Assembly: GCA_024500155.1 (NCBI GenBank)
Contig: CM044858.1
Span: forward strand, 2,480,001-2,544,000
Source of the DNA: Chenopodium formosanum
Lineage: Eukaryota > Streptophyta > Magnoliopsida > Caryophyllales > Amaranthaceae
Direction: 5' to 3'
Length of the DNA stretch: 64,000 bases
Positions 10,001 to 21,948 of the stretch are shown here, piece after piece. Every line of letters starts with the position of its first letter. Within the stretch, counting starts at the first letter, position 1. Position numbers and translations under genes: made by a program. The notes under the pieces were generated by a model. That model did not search any database and was not told the origin of the DNA. It saw only the letters and a program-made list of their open reading frames with translations.

Positions 10001-12067
10001 GATAGTATATGTTTAGGGCATAGTAAGAAGGACAATATGGGTCACATAAATTATAATCTAAGCTAAAAAAAATTTGGAAAATTTTGCCCTAGCTGAAGAT
10101 AACTTGACATCAAAGTCAGTAATCCATATAGAGTATAGAAGTAACTCACCTTAAAAACAATGTAAATATTACTAAGATATCTAGAGAATAAGAAGAGATT
10201 ATCTAAACAAAGAATGGTATTAGGTTGAAAGCATAGTTTTAGAAGGAACAATATGTATTAATACAAGTTAAACATAATACATTTAAACATGCATAATCTC
10301 ACCTCAGCTTCCAATTTCTTCCTCTCCTCTTTAGCCTTCTGCTTTGCAATTACTTTCATCTTCTCTACCTGCATATAGTCATGAGATTAACGTACAAATC
10401 AGTCCTACTCAAGAGAATGCCACTGACAAAGTAAAGGGATCATGTATTCTCAGCAACTGGTGCTGTTCAACAGAAGAGCATGGTAGTCTAACAGTAAAGC
10501 GACAGCAAGAGAAAAAATGGTGTTATGACAGGAAAGTAGAAATACCATACATGTGAAGATGGTAATGTTAGGACCAAATAGCAGGTGGCAACTGGTAGAT
10601 AGCTAAGACATCGGCAAACTATTTTGATACATCTAAGCAGAAAGTATCCCTGCTAAAACTAGAGATTGAAGGTAGTAATTGATGGATGCTTATCATAGAC
10701 AAGAATGACTTAAAATGATTAAAAAAGGAAAATTCCAGTATCATGCTATTGACAAAAAAAATGTAGAAATTCAGCTTTGTATATAGCTATCATTTGTCCA
10801 TCTCCCCTATGATTCTCTTTCTCTGAAGCGGCCTGAGTATACTAAGATTTAGAACAAGTAAATATAGTATTAATATGGCTCATAATCTCATATCCACATT
10901 TTGTCAAATAATGCTCAACACAAAATTATCAAACACCCATTATCTCTTAATGATAATCAGTTCTACTATTGGCAAAGTAAAATGTATCCAATACAAGTTC
11001 TACATCTAAAATTCTGAACTCTGAAGCACAGATTGTCAAGCCAGAAAGACGGCAGGTAGCTCTCTACAGAATACTAACCATCCTCATAGAATGTCACTAG
11101 AGGATCACATTCACCATATGTTAGTTCATTTGAACCATTAACATTTTAAGGCCTATATTTACAGACTTAAACAGCACAGCATGTATAAGGATAACCTGAA
11201 CCAACAACTAACAGTCCCATTTTTATATATCAAGTGAATGCAACACATGGTACCTTTTGTTGTGCCATATCCTTGGCAATTTCTTTAGCTCTCCATTCAT
11301 CAGCTTCTCGGTCGAGTTTCTTGAATTGCTCCTCCTCCTGCACACCATTAAAATTTCAGTTAAAATAAACATACTCCAAAGCTTGTAATTCAGGTCAATA
11401 GCTTGATATCAGCAACAGAAAACAACCTTAGCAAGTGATTCAGCAACACGGCGTCTCTTCCTCTTCCTCCACAACTTATTACGTTTCGACTTGTTAATCT
11501 TGTCACTCAATCTAACAACAGCAGATTTCTCCTCCCATGGGGTCCCATCATCAGTAACAAACTTAAGAGGCTCAAGCAGATACCTCAACTTTGACATCAA
11601 CCCATTTGCAGCCTCCACTAAAATCAACTCTTGGGCACCCAAATCAATCCTATTATCCTCAAAATACCTACAAAATTCATCAATTTTTAAACTATCAATC
11701 GACCCATCAACACCATCACTATCATTCTCTTTTCCCACACACCCTTTTACTTCCTTAACCTTCATCAACATCTCCAGCTCTTTCTGCCTACCATATACAA
11801 CCCAAAAAACAAAAACAAAAAAGACCCAATTAAATTAAACTCAAAATAACAACTTTTTCAGTATTTTTCCAACAGAAATTAAGGAAATTAGAGAAAAACT
11901 TACAGTGCATTTGCGAGAGAGAGGGTTTCATGTAATTCTTTAAAGTGATGTTGAACATTACAGGGGTTCCAGAAAGTGGTAGAAGGAGGTGGGTTTGGAG
12001 GAATTGATGGGCCCCATTGTTGAGGAGGAGGAGGATGCCCCATTGGTTGATATTGAATAGGGTTCAT
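4032..12067 (-). CDS. U11/U12 small nuclear ribonucleoprotein 59 kDa protein (PDCD7-like)
   Basis: Eight coding exons join in frame on the minus strand: 12067-11904, 11787-11427, 11337-11254, 10368-10303, 9787-9715, 9617-9250, 4488-4448 and 4110-4032, giving 411 residues. All introns read GT-AG. The start MNPIQYQPMGHPPPP opens a Pro-rich N-terminus. Residues 160-250 are a charged coiled-coil region (EADEWRAKEIAKDMA, VEKLQELRSVRIQKLKKQG), followed by GHFLPEEDDKF, then YHYYHGS, and a C-terminus RIPGHWVQPPPPADEVW. These match the plant U11/U12-59K protein, homologous to human PDCD7, a subunit of the U11/U12 di-snRNP that recognises U12-type introns in the nucleus. Intron 6 (4489-9249) is 4761 bp, far longer than its neighbours, because it contains a satellite array and a duplicated copy of the end of exon 6. 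An in-frame Met also exists further upstream (12268), but the MNP start matches the family. Confidence 0.9.
5205..5517. repeat. Duplicated segment with copy of the U11/U12-59K exon 6 end (left copy)
   Basis: This segment repeats 9012-9308. Shared landmarks are AGAGACTATGAGCAAAC, TGTCATGGATGCCTCAT and the exon end encoding PEFYHYYHGS, with its splice donor (GTAATTAACGTAGT on the minus strand). The exon part (5461-5517) keeps frame and donor and differs only at silent positions (GGC ACT versus GGT ACC). The rest carries indels, including a second short copy of exon-like sequence (CTGCCCATGTCAG, near 5391). It lies on the far side of the satellite from the real exon. Confidence 0.85.
5518..9011. 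repeat. Satellite-like tandem array, ~320 bp unit, ~11 copies
   Basis: Units recognised by GAGGAAATTTTGAGG or close variants start at about 5528, 5850, 6170, 6491, 6806, 7130, 7448, 7768, 8091, 8418 and 8738, with spacings of 315-327 bp. The last is cut short at about 9011. Other landmarks recurring once per unit are GTCAAAAAATTACA, ATGGTTCCACCGAC and CATCTCGGCAATTTTTATTT. Several short minus-strand frames run through the units and look alike only because the units are alike; none has codon or start conservation that argues for a protein. The array sits in intron 6 of the U11/U12-59K gene. No terminal inverted repeats are seen. Confidence 0.92.
9012..9308. repeat. Duplicated segment including the functional end of exon 6 (right copy)
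   Basis: Right-hand partner of 5205-5517. The array joins it at GGCTGGAGAGACTATG, where the left copy reads GGCTGCAGAGACTATG. It includes the true 3' end of U11/U12-59K exon 6 (the donor follows base 9250 on the minus strand). The duplicated homology stops just inside the exon, around ACTCCGGG. Confidence 0.85.
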
Positions 12068-12335
12068 TGCAATCAACCACCAATTCCGCCGGAAAAACTT
12101 GAAGGTGTGATTCTCAGATTGCGGCGGCGCCGACTTGGTCTGACGAATGAGATGGCGGAGTTTGTGGCGGCGTCGTTGAGTTGTTAACGAGGGGTGGAGT
12201 TGGAGCGCTGTGATGAGGGTGTTGATGCAGAAGTAACAATTAGAATGTGAGTTTAAAGAACGTGTCAAAAAAATGTGAGTTTAAAGGGAGGTTTAATTAG
12301 AATATGTATTTAATCTGATGAAAATTAACAAGAAA

Positions 12336-12419
12336 GTCAGGATGGCCGAGTGGTCTAAGGCGCCAGACTCAAGTTCTGGTCTTCGAAAGAGGGCGTGGGT
12401 TCAAATCCCACTTCTGACA
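12336..12419 (+). tRNA. tRNA-Leu (CAA)
   Basis: An 84-nt intronless tRNA. The acceptor stem is GTCAGGA/TTCTGAC, the A box lies in TGGCCGAGTGGTC, the anticodon loop is CTCAAGT with anticodon CAA (decodes UUG), a long variable arm follows (typical of tRNA-Leu), and the B box is GGTTCAAATCC. A run of T follows immediately, fitting Pol III termination. It is divergent from the U11/U12-59K gene, whose start codon lies about 270 bp to the left. Confidence 0.97.
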
Positions 12420-12424
12420 TTTTT

Positions 12425-15400
12425 GTTTTGTTTTTTTTTTCCTTAAGTTATAAATTTTGAGTTAAAGTCAGCCTTGTAAAGGATTACTACTATTGTTACA
12501 GACTTGTAATTTTAGTATAACGTGATTACTTAGAAATAATTAACAATTCTCGAAACACATACGGTATTTACCTGTAAGTATAAGTATATGATTCCATGAC
12601 ATAATTAGGTCATCTATCTTGATGAGCTACTTGCTCTTTTACATATTTGATACTTTATAGTCCGTACCAATTACTTTAAGCTCTATTACATACTTGACAC
12701 TTTGTAATCCGTATCAATTACTTTAATTTGACTAGAACACTAAAGACTACTCAGAAGTTAGAACTTCTCAAACTAGGATAGTGTTTGCCCATTTTCAACC
12801 ACTTATCTAAAATTCGACATCAAGAAACCATGCATATTAAGTTATTAACCAAATGCCTTGTCGATGGTCCCAAAAGCTTGGATTGGTTGGGCAAAATCCT
12901 TTAAAACGAGCCTCGCGTGAAATGGACATTCATTTTTTCGACTTTCCATCACACTTGAAGCCATACTATTGATGTACAACTTCTTTAATTAATGGCTTAA
13001 AATTTAAGGAGTACAATGTACAGGGAGAAATTAGTCCTGTAGTTAGGGGTATAAATCAACAGTGTCAATTGCACACAATGAGCCCAAAATATAGCAGTTT
13101 TATGCCCTTACTTTATGGGGTAGTAACAATGATATTTGGTTGCCTTTTCCAACATGATCACGCACCCTTGTCCTTGGTCCCCCTATTTCTTCTCGTCCCT
13201 TCTTTCATTCGCATCTATGTTTCTTTCATGTAATCTTCTACATCTCTAATTACACAATATGATATGGGTTTAGATTATATAATCCAACTATGTTCAACTC
13301 TGTTTTTTCTATTGAGATATTGCAATTGACATATACTCATAGTCTCATAGGTGTTGCATACACTAGCAAGCAATATTTATTTGCAATTGAATATATCTTA
13401 CTCTTACATTGTATGGCTTTTATATAAAAGATAATAGGATTGATGTATTAAGATTAATCTCCAAACAACCTTACTTTCGTGGTGGTGACAATACAACATA
13501 CATATAGTGTTTTATAATTAAATGATGACAACATGCAGACAACCAAATTTTATCGTTAATACTTCTTTGATTAAGAAAAAATAAATTAAAAGGTAATCCG
13601 ACATATTTAAAAACATTATACGTAGTATAGTGATATTAAAGAATACTTCAATATTTAATTTTTGTGTGTGTACAAAGAGATATATAGATTGGAGTAATTA
13701 AAGTATATGAAATTTGATTTTATTTTTTGGTGTCTTACGCTATGTTTAAAAAGGTGATAGTAGTATAATTAACTATTGTTGTATTATACATTAATCAGCA
13801 AAGAAGATATATCTGAAATACTCCTTATCCTTGTTGCCTGTTGTTAATAGCAAGTAGGGACAGAAAAACAAAGGATCTTAGCTAGGGGACATAAAATTAG
13901 GTTGTGTCCAAGCTAAGATGTTGGCTATTATACCCACACAATCTCTCTCTTCCAGTCCTAATTGGCTCTAATGTAGTGGTGTTAACTTGTTGTTACACCA
14001 TCATTTAATACGGAGTATCAATCAAAGAGAGAGACAACTAAAAAACTAAACTCAAGAAAAACACGAGAGCATATAATACTACTACTTTGTTTCATCTAAT
14101 TAATTGAGACTATGTAACCTAATAAGCTAACCTACTACACTTTGTCCATGTATTTTTAGTACCATGGAGGTTTCTTAATGGTTGTTTATACAAACTAAAT
14201 TTAGTAGTTGACTTTCTTGACCATCTTGTTTAGGAAAGACAAATTACTCTACGAAACTCCTCATTTGGAAAGCTTAACTCATTATTTTACTCCTAACAAG
14301 ATGGAGTTTATTGGACATATTCATATAATAATAGCTTAAATGCTAAAACTATAAAATTAGGCCACATGTCAATACCTTGTTCCTTTACAAAATCTTTGCT
14401 TAATCCAATCAATGTTAAAACAACAATCTTACGTAAAGTCGTTTACAATAATTTATTCATCTGCATTAATGTTTTCAACCTAATTTATGTATAGTGATAA
14501 CTAATCACAATTCAAATGAAGCACTCTCTTCATTTTATTTTTTATTTTTATACACTAAAATACGGGGTGCCTCTCCTATAACAGGAAGGGTAGGGGTGAG
14601 AATCGAATCATGGTCACATTGAAGAAATATAGAGGGACTAACCATTCCTCCACTCCTTGATCCTCATTCCTCACTTTCTTCATTCAATTATCATCCCTGA
14701 CTAAAATTTACAAAAATAAAAGTGGTACATTTTAATTTGAAACTGGGGGAGAGTAACAAGGGTTACACCATGGTGGTAGGAATAATCATAATTTGGAATA
14801 TAGACATAGGCCCAACATAATGGGTATGGTTAAGCTAGCTAAATTACAAGCGCCTACTGTACAAACAAAAAGGTGTCTTCTAATGAGAGTGCGCGCTCGA
14901 GTGGTGGACCGACCAAATCAAAAGTTGCAATATTACTAACCAAATCAAAATCTGCATTTCCTATTATACTCGACAAACCACTCTTTCTGGGCCCTCTAAT
15001 TTAAGCCTCCTTTCAAGAACAATTCTTCACCATCTTTCAAGAATTAATATACGAGTTCATACTAAGTTTTACTAGGTTAATTAATTATTTGAGTGTAGAG
15101 GTCTTACCCTAAGAACAGATAGGAATTGCAAATCGATTGATTATGAGTTATATTTTAATATGATAAATGGCCGATTAGAGTACATTTCATTTAGATCTAA
15201 TTAGTCTAAAATATTTGTCACACCTTTAAAGATGGACAAATAAAAACAGAATACCCCGACTTTTAAAACCTCCGTACATAACATTTGAACACATAACCTT
15301 AAAACCTTAAGGTCAAAAACCGAACCAAATTGAAGTACTTGTCACACCCGCACGTAGCTAGCCCTGTACATTCAAAGCCTAACATAGTAACATGATCAAC

Positions 15401-15505
15401 TTAACACAACAACAATAATTACAATATAATCTGAAATTGGGAAAAAGATTCATCTTCTAAAGATCACTGAACAAAAATTACAAAACATTTAAAACAAATG
15501 TAAGA
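12425..15505. other. Intergenic, no gene seen
   Basis: AT-rich intergenic DNA of about 3 kb. It contains a duplicated motif near 12650-12725 (ACTTTATAGTCCGTACCAATTACTTTAA and a close copy), ACGGAGTA at about 14010, and simple sequence. No ORF, RNA or intact transposon is supported. Confidence 0.5.
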
Positions 15506-16123
15506 CTAACATAAACCAGTACTAGATCTTTTACAGTAGAGAATAGCATCACGAATGGAGCTCTCATCAATATCACTCCAAGCTGCTGCTGCTGCTGCTG
15601 AATAATAAGCTGATGAATTCTCTCTAATAGGAGAAGCAATTACAGGAGTATTATTAGTAGTCCAACTTTTTACTTCCCAAGTTATCCTATTCACATCATC
15701 AACTCTTGTTCCACCCCTGCCTATTGATTCTCTCCTAGGAATCAAGCATTTTATGTACTTGCTGAGTATTTTCCTAGGTACAAATTTACTCCATTTTCCC
15801 ATCAACATTCTTCGAAACGACGACGAAGATGGATGATGATGATGAATTGTGGAGCTGATAAGTAATGGTGATGGGGTTGAAGCATAATAGTTGTTGTCCC
15901 CTGACTCGTCGAGGGACTGAGGCAATATGAGGCCATTGGAGAAGAGTTTATCAGCATGAACAAGTGAAGAGGGACTAGTTTTCGAGATTGAAATGTCGAA
16001 ATCGAAGTTGTGAGAAGTTTCTGATGATAAGTTGTTTGAGATGGTTTTGTGTAATTCTGATTCTGTTGTTGCTAACCAACTGTATGAGAAGCTCTCTGTT
16101 GCTAGAGGTTGTGAAGTATCCAT
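15506..16123 (-). CDS. Probable membrane-associated kinase regulator (MAKR6-like)
   Basis: A single-exon 205-residue frame starting MDTSQPLATESFSYSWL, which matches the conserved N-terminal signature of plant MAKR proteins (BKI1-related). The middle is Ser- and His-rich. Residues about 107-130 form a basic stretch (GKWSKFVPRKILSKYIK, then RR) of the kind that binds the plasma membrane. The C-terminus SSIRDAILYCKRS matches the family end. MAKRs are small, largely disordered regulators acting downstream of, or on, receptor kinases at the plasma membrane. An Ala run near residue 180 comes from a GCT/GCA trinucleotide repeat (plus strand about 15583-15600). MAKR6 is the closest by N-terminus from memory; another MAKR is possible. 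Confidence 0.75.
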   Translation of the reverse strand: MDTSQPLATESFSYSWLATTESELHKTISNNLSSETSHNFDFDISISKTSPSSLVHADKLFSNGLILPQSLDESGDNNYYASTPSPLLISSTIHHHHPSSSSFRRMLMGKWSKFVPRKILSKYIKCLIPRRESIGRGGTRVDDVNRITWEVKSWTTNNTPVIASPIRENSSAYYSAAAAAAWSDIDESSIRDAILYCKRSSTGLC

Positions 16124-18359
16124 GTTGTTTAGTAGTATGAGTTTAGTGTTTAAGGAGAAAATACAGGTTTATGGAATAAGAGATTTATGTTATGCTTGAA
16201 TTTGAATTGGTGGAATTTTGAAGTATTAATTAGAAGAATCAATGAAGGACCACAAATTCAAGGAGAGGTACAGTTTCAGAATGTTCCATGAAATATATTT
16301 ATTGATTATTGAAAGACATAGATTTTGTCATTTCTTGGCTTTGGAGTTGACATATATTGAAAGACCCTAGAGAGATTATCGGGAGTCATGATAATATAAA
16401 CTCATCGTAGATTTAGAGAATGACAAAATCATCCAAATTTATCGATTTTCTTCTATAATTATCCTTATGTATATCTGTAAGTCTAAACTTTTGTCTGTCT
16501 TTACTATCGTTATGTAAAGTGTAATTTTCTCTTGTAGTACTACAATGCGTATATTGTATTTATTGATGAGCGGATTATTTTTTCAAGGTGATAGACTAGA
16601 AAATCGAGATTTAAGAGATGATTATGTTGGAATTACGGACATTATAAAGGGGCTTTTGTCTAAAATAATCCAAGCAATAAAATTGGGGGAAGGGAAATAA
16701 AGAAATGGAAAGAAAACAAAGATGGTACCACCTTATCTGCAACATGTTTAGTTGAGAAATGACGTTGTTAGCTCAACTTATATTCTTCAATTAGATTATT
16801 GTAATGTGCTAAAGGAGGAAATATTTATATACAAAAAATATTTAAAATAATAATATCCAGGTTGTCACATAATTTGCAAAGAAATAACTGGGCCTTCTGG
16901 CACAAATGTTAGTATGTCTAATGTTTTAAGGGAACGATTCTGAGGAAGCATGTGTTAAAGGGCCCATCATTTGCATGAATGGAAAGATAGTCAAGTCTAG
17001 ATTACTAATTAGAAGTGGTCTCATCAATATAAAGTTGTATGAATTATGATTAGTTTGGAGAGCAATAATGATGAAATATACTTTTAGTAAATTATATAGA
17101 TAAAGAGAGAAGAATGATGGCTAATTAGAAGCCAACACAAATTTTTGGTTAATTAAGAACCAATGAAAAAGAAAGATTTAGAATGGTGGAGGTGGAGCTT
17201 AATTAATGGTTAAATTATAGAATCTTCATTTTATTTATTCTACTTGATCAATGTAGATATTGTAAACTAAGAATTTTATGAAAATTAGAGTAAATCTAAG
17301 TTTAAAAAAAAATGGAGAAAGTAAGAAGTTGGTGAGTATAAGAAAAATGTAAAATAAGCGAGCTGTTAAAAATATTTTACTGATGGTAAGATATTTATCA
17401 GTGAAGGGATGAAGATAGGAAGCAAGTAGTAGAATGGTAGGAAAACTCTTTCTTGTTTTCCAACCTAAGTTCACGATACGTGAACTTTCATTTATATAGC
17501 CAAAATAAATCAATAAAATAATATACATTATTGTACTTTATACAAATAATTGTACTTAGTAAAGTCTTCATTGACCTCAATTACCACATGTGAACTTCAA
17601 TTCAATCATGTTTGCATGTTTCTCAACACGAGCGAAAAAAAGTATTAATAAAAGTATGGTAACAAAAAGATTTGGCAAAAATAAATTAAGTTGAATAGAA
17701 AAACAAAAACTTTCAGAGACTTTCAAAGTTTGGGCTTTGTTTGTCCACTTCATAAAAAGCTAATTAGCAGGGAGTATGGACTTTTTGTAACTGGGCTCAG
17801 CTAAAGAAGTTTAAGCATGTATAACGCAATGGGCAGAATGCACCACTGATAAAGCCCCCTTTTTTTTTTTAAAGAACTGAAATAAAGCACATTCATACAA
17901 GTTATGGAGTTTATTTACTCTCAACTCATTGTCATCTAAAATTAGGTGCTCATATGTGATTTCCACTTATGTATGAAAAAAAACATTCTCAAATGATACT
18001 CGATTAGAGTTGCGTATTAACCTGTTCTGATAAGGCTTTAACAAGTGTTTATGTGGCTATGTTTGATGTTATGTATATAGTTAGCATGATCATTGGTCAA
18101 AGTGGTGTACGTAAATAATACTAGTATAAAAGTTTTAATGAGGTGCTTAAAAAAGCACGTATGGAAGAATTTCTAAAATAAGTTGTAAATAATGGGTTAT
18201 TGTCTTATTGAACTGAGTTATTGCCATTACTATATATTGCCTATTATAGCTGGACTTGGACCAAACGACATTTAATTTATTTACCAAATCGTAACCATTT
18301 TATTAATGATGATGCACCCCGCTTCATATACATGGAAAGACTTGTGAAGAAGTACATGC
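16124..18359. other. MAKR promoter and intergenic DNA
   Basis: The first several hundred bases are the upstream region of the minus-strand MAKR gene. The remainder is AT-rich with no supported gene. The ORF at 17235-17528 on the minus strand is low-complexity hydrophobic and looks spurious. Confidence 0.45.
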
Positions 18360-18367
18360 ATGTATCA

Positions 18368-18503
18368 AGGGAAATGATTTTGGCACACCCTAAATTGATT
18401 TTGGCACACCCCTATGTGAAGAAGAGCATAGAGCACTCTTAAAACTGTGCTCTCACATAGGGGTGTGCCAAAATCAATTTAGGGTGTGTCAAAATCAATT
18501 TCC
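18368..18503. mobile_element. Small foldback element with 8-bp target duplication
   Basis: Two ~60 bp arms carrying GATTTTGGCACACCC twice and CCCCTATGTGA pair with CACATAGGGGTGTGCC and GGGTGTGTCAAAATC. The loop holds AGAGCATAGAGCAC. ATGTATCA flanks both sides (18360-18367 and 18504-18511). An 8-bp duplication fits a hAT-type MITE. Related GTGTGTCAAAATCAATTT sequence occurs at 34.8 and 35.25 kb. Confidence 0.7.
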
Positions 18504-18572
18504 ATGTATCAATGATATTGCATACTATTTGCTAGCCTATAATCTTCATCTTAAGTATCCCAAATTTATATA

Positions 18573-18663
18573 CTACCTCCGGTCCAAATTACTCACAACT
18601 TTGGAATATTTTATATCTCACAAATAATACCCCAAAATTGCGAGTAATTTGAACTGGATGTAG
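18573..18663. mobile_element. Stowaway-like MITE (91 bp)
   Basis: It starts CTACCTCCGGTCCAAATTAC and ends with the imperfect inverse GTAATTTGAACTGGATGTAG, flanked by TA on both sides (18571-18572, 18664-18665). The termini and TA duplication are those of Tc1/mariner Stowaway MITEs. Confidence 0.8.
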
Positions 18664-18665
18664 TA

Positions 18666-19700
18666 ATAGATTATGACAGATTAAGAAATACATACATCAA
18701 ATAAAGATTACGACCTGATCGAAGAACTTTATACTCGTAACGATCAACAACCAACCACTTTGTACGACCATAGACACACTCAATACTCAATTATTCAATG
18801 CTTTAGTGTATGTATAATTTATTATATTAGCAACTAAATAATACGGAGTACTTCCTATTTTACTGTAAGAATATTCTATAGTAGTTGTGCAATTACTTGT
18901 ATAATACTGTACTTAAGTCTTAAGGTACCAAACTTGAATTTTTGTACTTGCCGCCCAAGTGGCCTGGTACTCAAAATCATTACTATGGTACGAGTAACGT
19001 AAGACTATTGATAAGTTTAACTGTTTAAGCCCTTTTATTTACTTACCTCTTAAGGTTTTGATTTTCTTTGTTTTTTTTTTTCACCAGCCCAATCGACATG
19101 GAGTAGATCTTATCATGTTATCATATGTTATTAAGTTATTCCCAATTAAGTAAAAAAATTAAGCTTATGAAAGAAAAATTAGACTCCAACAAATTTAATT
19201 TAACAACATAATCAACAATTATATCATACACCCATAATTAAGTACTCGTAGTATTTATAAGTATATAACTTAATCTTATGCATGACTGCATGAGGCATCG
19301 ATATCTTCCCCACATTAGTATTACAGAGTATTAACATAGTACAAGAATCTGGTACTTGGAATCATATTCTTGTATATATAAAAACAAGTAAAAAAAAAAA
19401 AAAAAACAATAATTATACTTGCATTACATACTTCGTATATAATACAAAAGGAATGCATGGCTTGTGCAAGTATATATTCTTGCCATGCATGTCCTGGTAA
19501 GGTTCTCAACTTCTCATACACACACGATGACACGAATTTGAGTGTTGTCGTGTTGACTTACATTTTTTTTTTAATGTGACAATTTCCAAGTTATTTTTTA
19601 AGGGAAAAGCCAACAACATGCCAAGTTAATTAGCTAGCTACAAAATTAAAAACAATCTAGAATATACCCAAGTGTATATAAGAATTGATGTGCTAACTAA
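18666..19700. other. Intergenic, no gene seen
   Basis: AT-rich, with ACGGAGTA at 18843 and a poly(A) run at about 19390-19406. No supported feature. Confidence 0.5.
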
Positions 19701-19704
19701 AAAA

Positions 19705-20110
19705 CCTTAAAATCATTGATGTTGTGTTAAACTATTAATTATATTGATATGACCTTAACCTTCACTGTCCTTCAAATGACAACAATGAGTTAATTTTTTT
19801 AAAAAAAAAAAAAAACATGTAAATCATTGGTACGGTGTTTAAAAACTATTGATCTGTTATGTTCTTAACCTTCAAATAATGATAATAATGAGTCAATGGA
19901 AAAAAAAACATTTAATTCAATTCATTGATGTTTTAAACTATCAATTGATATGATATGATGTGATCTTAACCTTCAAATGATAACAATGATTTAATGAAAA
20001 GAAAAAAATAAAACATTGAATTCATTGGTATTTTAAACAATAAATTGATACAGTATGATTGTTAGATAATATAAATATTATCTAACAATGATCTTAACCT
20101 ACTGTATTTT
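19705..20110. repeat. Four-copy imperfect ~100 bp tandem repeat
   Basis: Four diverged units each contain an ATTCATTG(A/G)T-type start, a stretch like TTTAAACTATTAATTGATA, CTTAACCTTCAAATGA and an A-rich end. They lie at about 19710, 19820, 19917 and 20011. The fourth unit is interrupted by a 32-nt palindrome. Confidence 0.65.
20058..20089. repeat. Perfect 15-bp-arm palindrome
   Basis: ATTGTTAGATAATAT and its exact inverse flank a 2-nt AA centre. It sits inside the last unit of the tandem repeat and splits it, so it looks inserted or extruded there. Confidence 0.8.
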
Positions 20111-20151
20111 AAATTATTGCCTCATTGGTCATATCAAACAAATAACTACTG

Positions 20152-20207
20152 TATTAAATTGTTTAATTTTTTTTTTGTTTTTTTGAAAGATATTAAATTG
20201 TTTAATT
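20152..20207. mobile_element. Tail-only retroposon insertion A
   Basis: A 22-nt insert (20169-20190), a T-run interrupted by one G followed by GAAAGA, is flanked by perfect 17-bp copies of TATTAAATTGTTTAATT (20152-20168, 20191-20207). On the minus strand this is a short TCTTTC plus poly(A), the pattern of an extremely 5'-truncated SINE or LINE inserted by target-primed reverse transcription. Confidence 0.7.
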
Positions 20208-20913
20208 AATTGGGTACAAGTATGATTTTACAATTAATTAATTAAGGTCAGGTGATTACTATTGAGAGACGCGCTAATGAAGGAGCGTCTGAAATTGATA
20301 GAGTCAAGGCTTTAACATTTTCATGAAAATGAAAATATCTAAGTTGTAGTCGACAGATGACGTTGTAGAATGTGGGAAATTACTCTCTTTGCACGACACG
20401 CACGTTCTCACTTTTTGTCCTTGTTTACTTTTTTTATATGCTTCCTTTTCTTGCTGTCATTTCATTATTTTCAATTCACCCTTTTTTTTTTCTCCCTTTT
20501 TTGTTTTTTGTTTTTTTTTTAACCTCAATTATCATATTATACAACAATCGGATCATATTATTCATAGTCATTTAACAAGAAAATTAACTTTTGAAGACCA
20601 TATAAGAATTCAACAACGAATCTTGATCATAATGATAGTTTAATTATAATCACATTGACTATACTTGGCTACCGATTTAATTACATATCACATATACAAT
20701 CAAGAAGTGAAGTTTCGGATGACTTTTAGGGTAATATTGATTGAAATACAAAATATTACGTATATTAGATGAGTTGAGATAAGACGAGTATGAAAATAGT
20801 AAATAAGGGTAACTCAATTTCAATTAACTGCAAAACTATATTATAATATTAAGTTCTCAATAAAAAGTTAATGCGATATGGTTTTAAAAAAAATTAATTT
20901 TAATTTTAATTTA
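20208..20913. other. Intergenic, no gene seen
   Basis: AT-rich with a pyrimidine-rich stretch around 20420-20520 that opens spurious hydrophobic frames. Nothing is supported. Confidence 0.45.
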
Positions 20914-20993
20914 GGGCATATTTTTTTCAGCTTAATTTCAGTTCAGCTTAGCTCCAGTCAGTTAAATTTAGCTTAGTAAATCAGAACAAACCC
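20914..20993. mobile_element. Degenerate 80-bp member of the CTGAA MITE family
   Basis: It begins GGGCATATTTTTTTCAGC and ends TCAGAACAAACCC, with TTA on both sides (20911-20913, 20994-20996). It retains TTCAGTTCAGCTTAGCTCCAG inside. It is a short, decayed relative of the elements at 1101 and 27558. Confidence 0.6.
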
Positions 20994-20996
20994 TTA

Positions 20997-21948
20997 GTCT
21001 AATAAGTTCACATGATGTCATTATATCATATGAGAACTACGTTAAGTCGTTAATACATCTTCAAGAGTTCAATGTAGGATGATTGTTGATTAGATGAACA
21101 CGAATTTTATATAAATGTATTTAACTTTAAAGTATGATAGTAATTCCGTTACAAAAAGAAATAAATAATAATAAAAAAAATTATGATAGTAATACACTAA
21201 TACTCCATAAATTGTAATTTCCTAAGGCTGGCTTCTTATATACAAAGTACTTTAAAAATATTTGTTTTTTCCATGATATGGCAAGGCAGTTAAGACTTGT
21301 TAAGCTAGGTAGGTTCCTCGAATAATAGAAGAAGACAACCCGAAATCAATCTAAGTAGGCCAAGAAAATATCAACAAAAACGTTATACTGAGTCCACACC
21401 TTTTCAAAATCCTTAGAAACCAACCATCCAAAATTGCATTATTCTTGTCCTTTTTCCGTGGTCATTACTTCGTGACTCATAATCTCTTCTTTTGGCTTTT
21501 GCCAACTCCTTTCACATTCATACCATTTTTTCTTTACAATTTTTTATTGACAGCTCATTATTTTTTTAAAAATATTATTTTTATTAAATATTTTTTGATA
21601 TATTTCCACCATAAATTAAATAAATATATCCCTTTTAAAAACGGTATATACTCCTACTCACAGGCTAACTCCAACCCTTTCCCCTTCCTTCTGCCTCGCT
21701 GCTCCGCTCACATCCTCATCTTCTTCCTCTCTCATTGTAAACCCAGAAATTACTTCTATAATCCCAAAAAATTGAAATAAATTCAAATTTAATCATAAGA
21801 AACCAACCCGTTTAATGGGGTTGCTTTATTTTGGTTAATTTGATAAATTTGTGCAATACCCACATCCTCAAATTCGTGAAAATCTGTAATTTTTTCTGGG
21901 TAGGGTGAAAATCTGATAAAGATTTGATCTTGCATTGTTTGTTTAACA
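20997..21948 (+). promoter_or_regulatory. Promoter and 5' UTR region of the sphingolipid desaturase
   Basis: The last ~300 bases before the ATG include a CT-rich leader (about 21660-21740) typical of a plant 5' UTR, and a possible leader intron. TATATATAC-type motifs near 21645 could serve as a TATA box. The exact transcription start cannot be fixed. Confidence 0.35.

Noticed and set aside
12068..12268. N-terminal extension of U11/U12-59K
   Set aside because: The frame is open, but the residues look like translated 5' UTR and the family starts near MNP.
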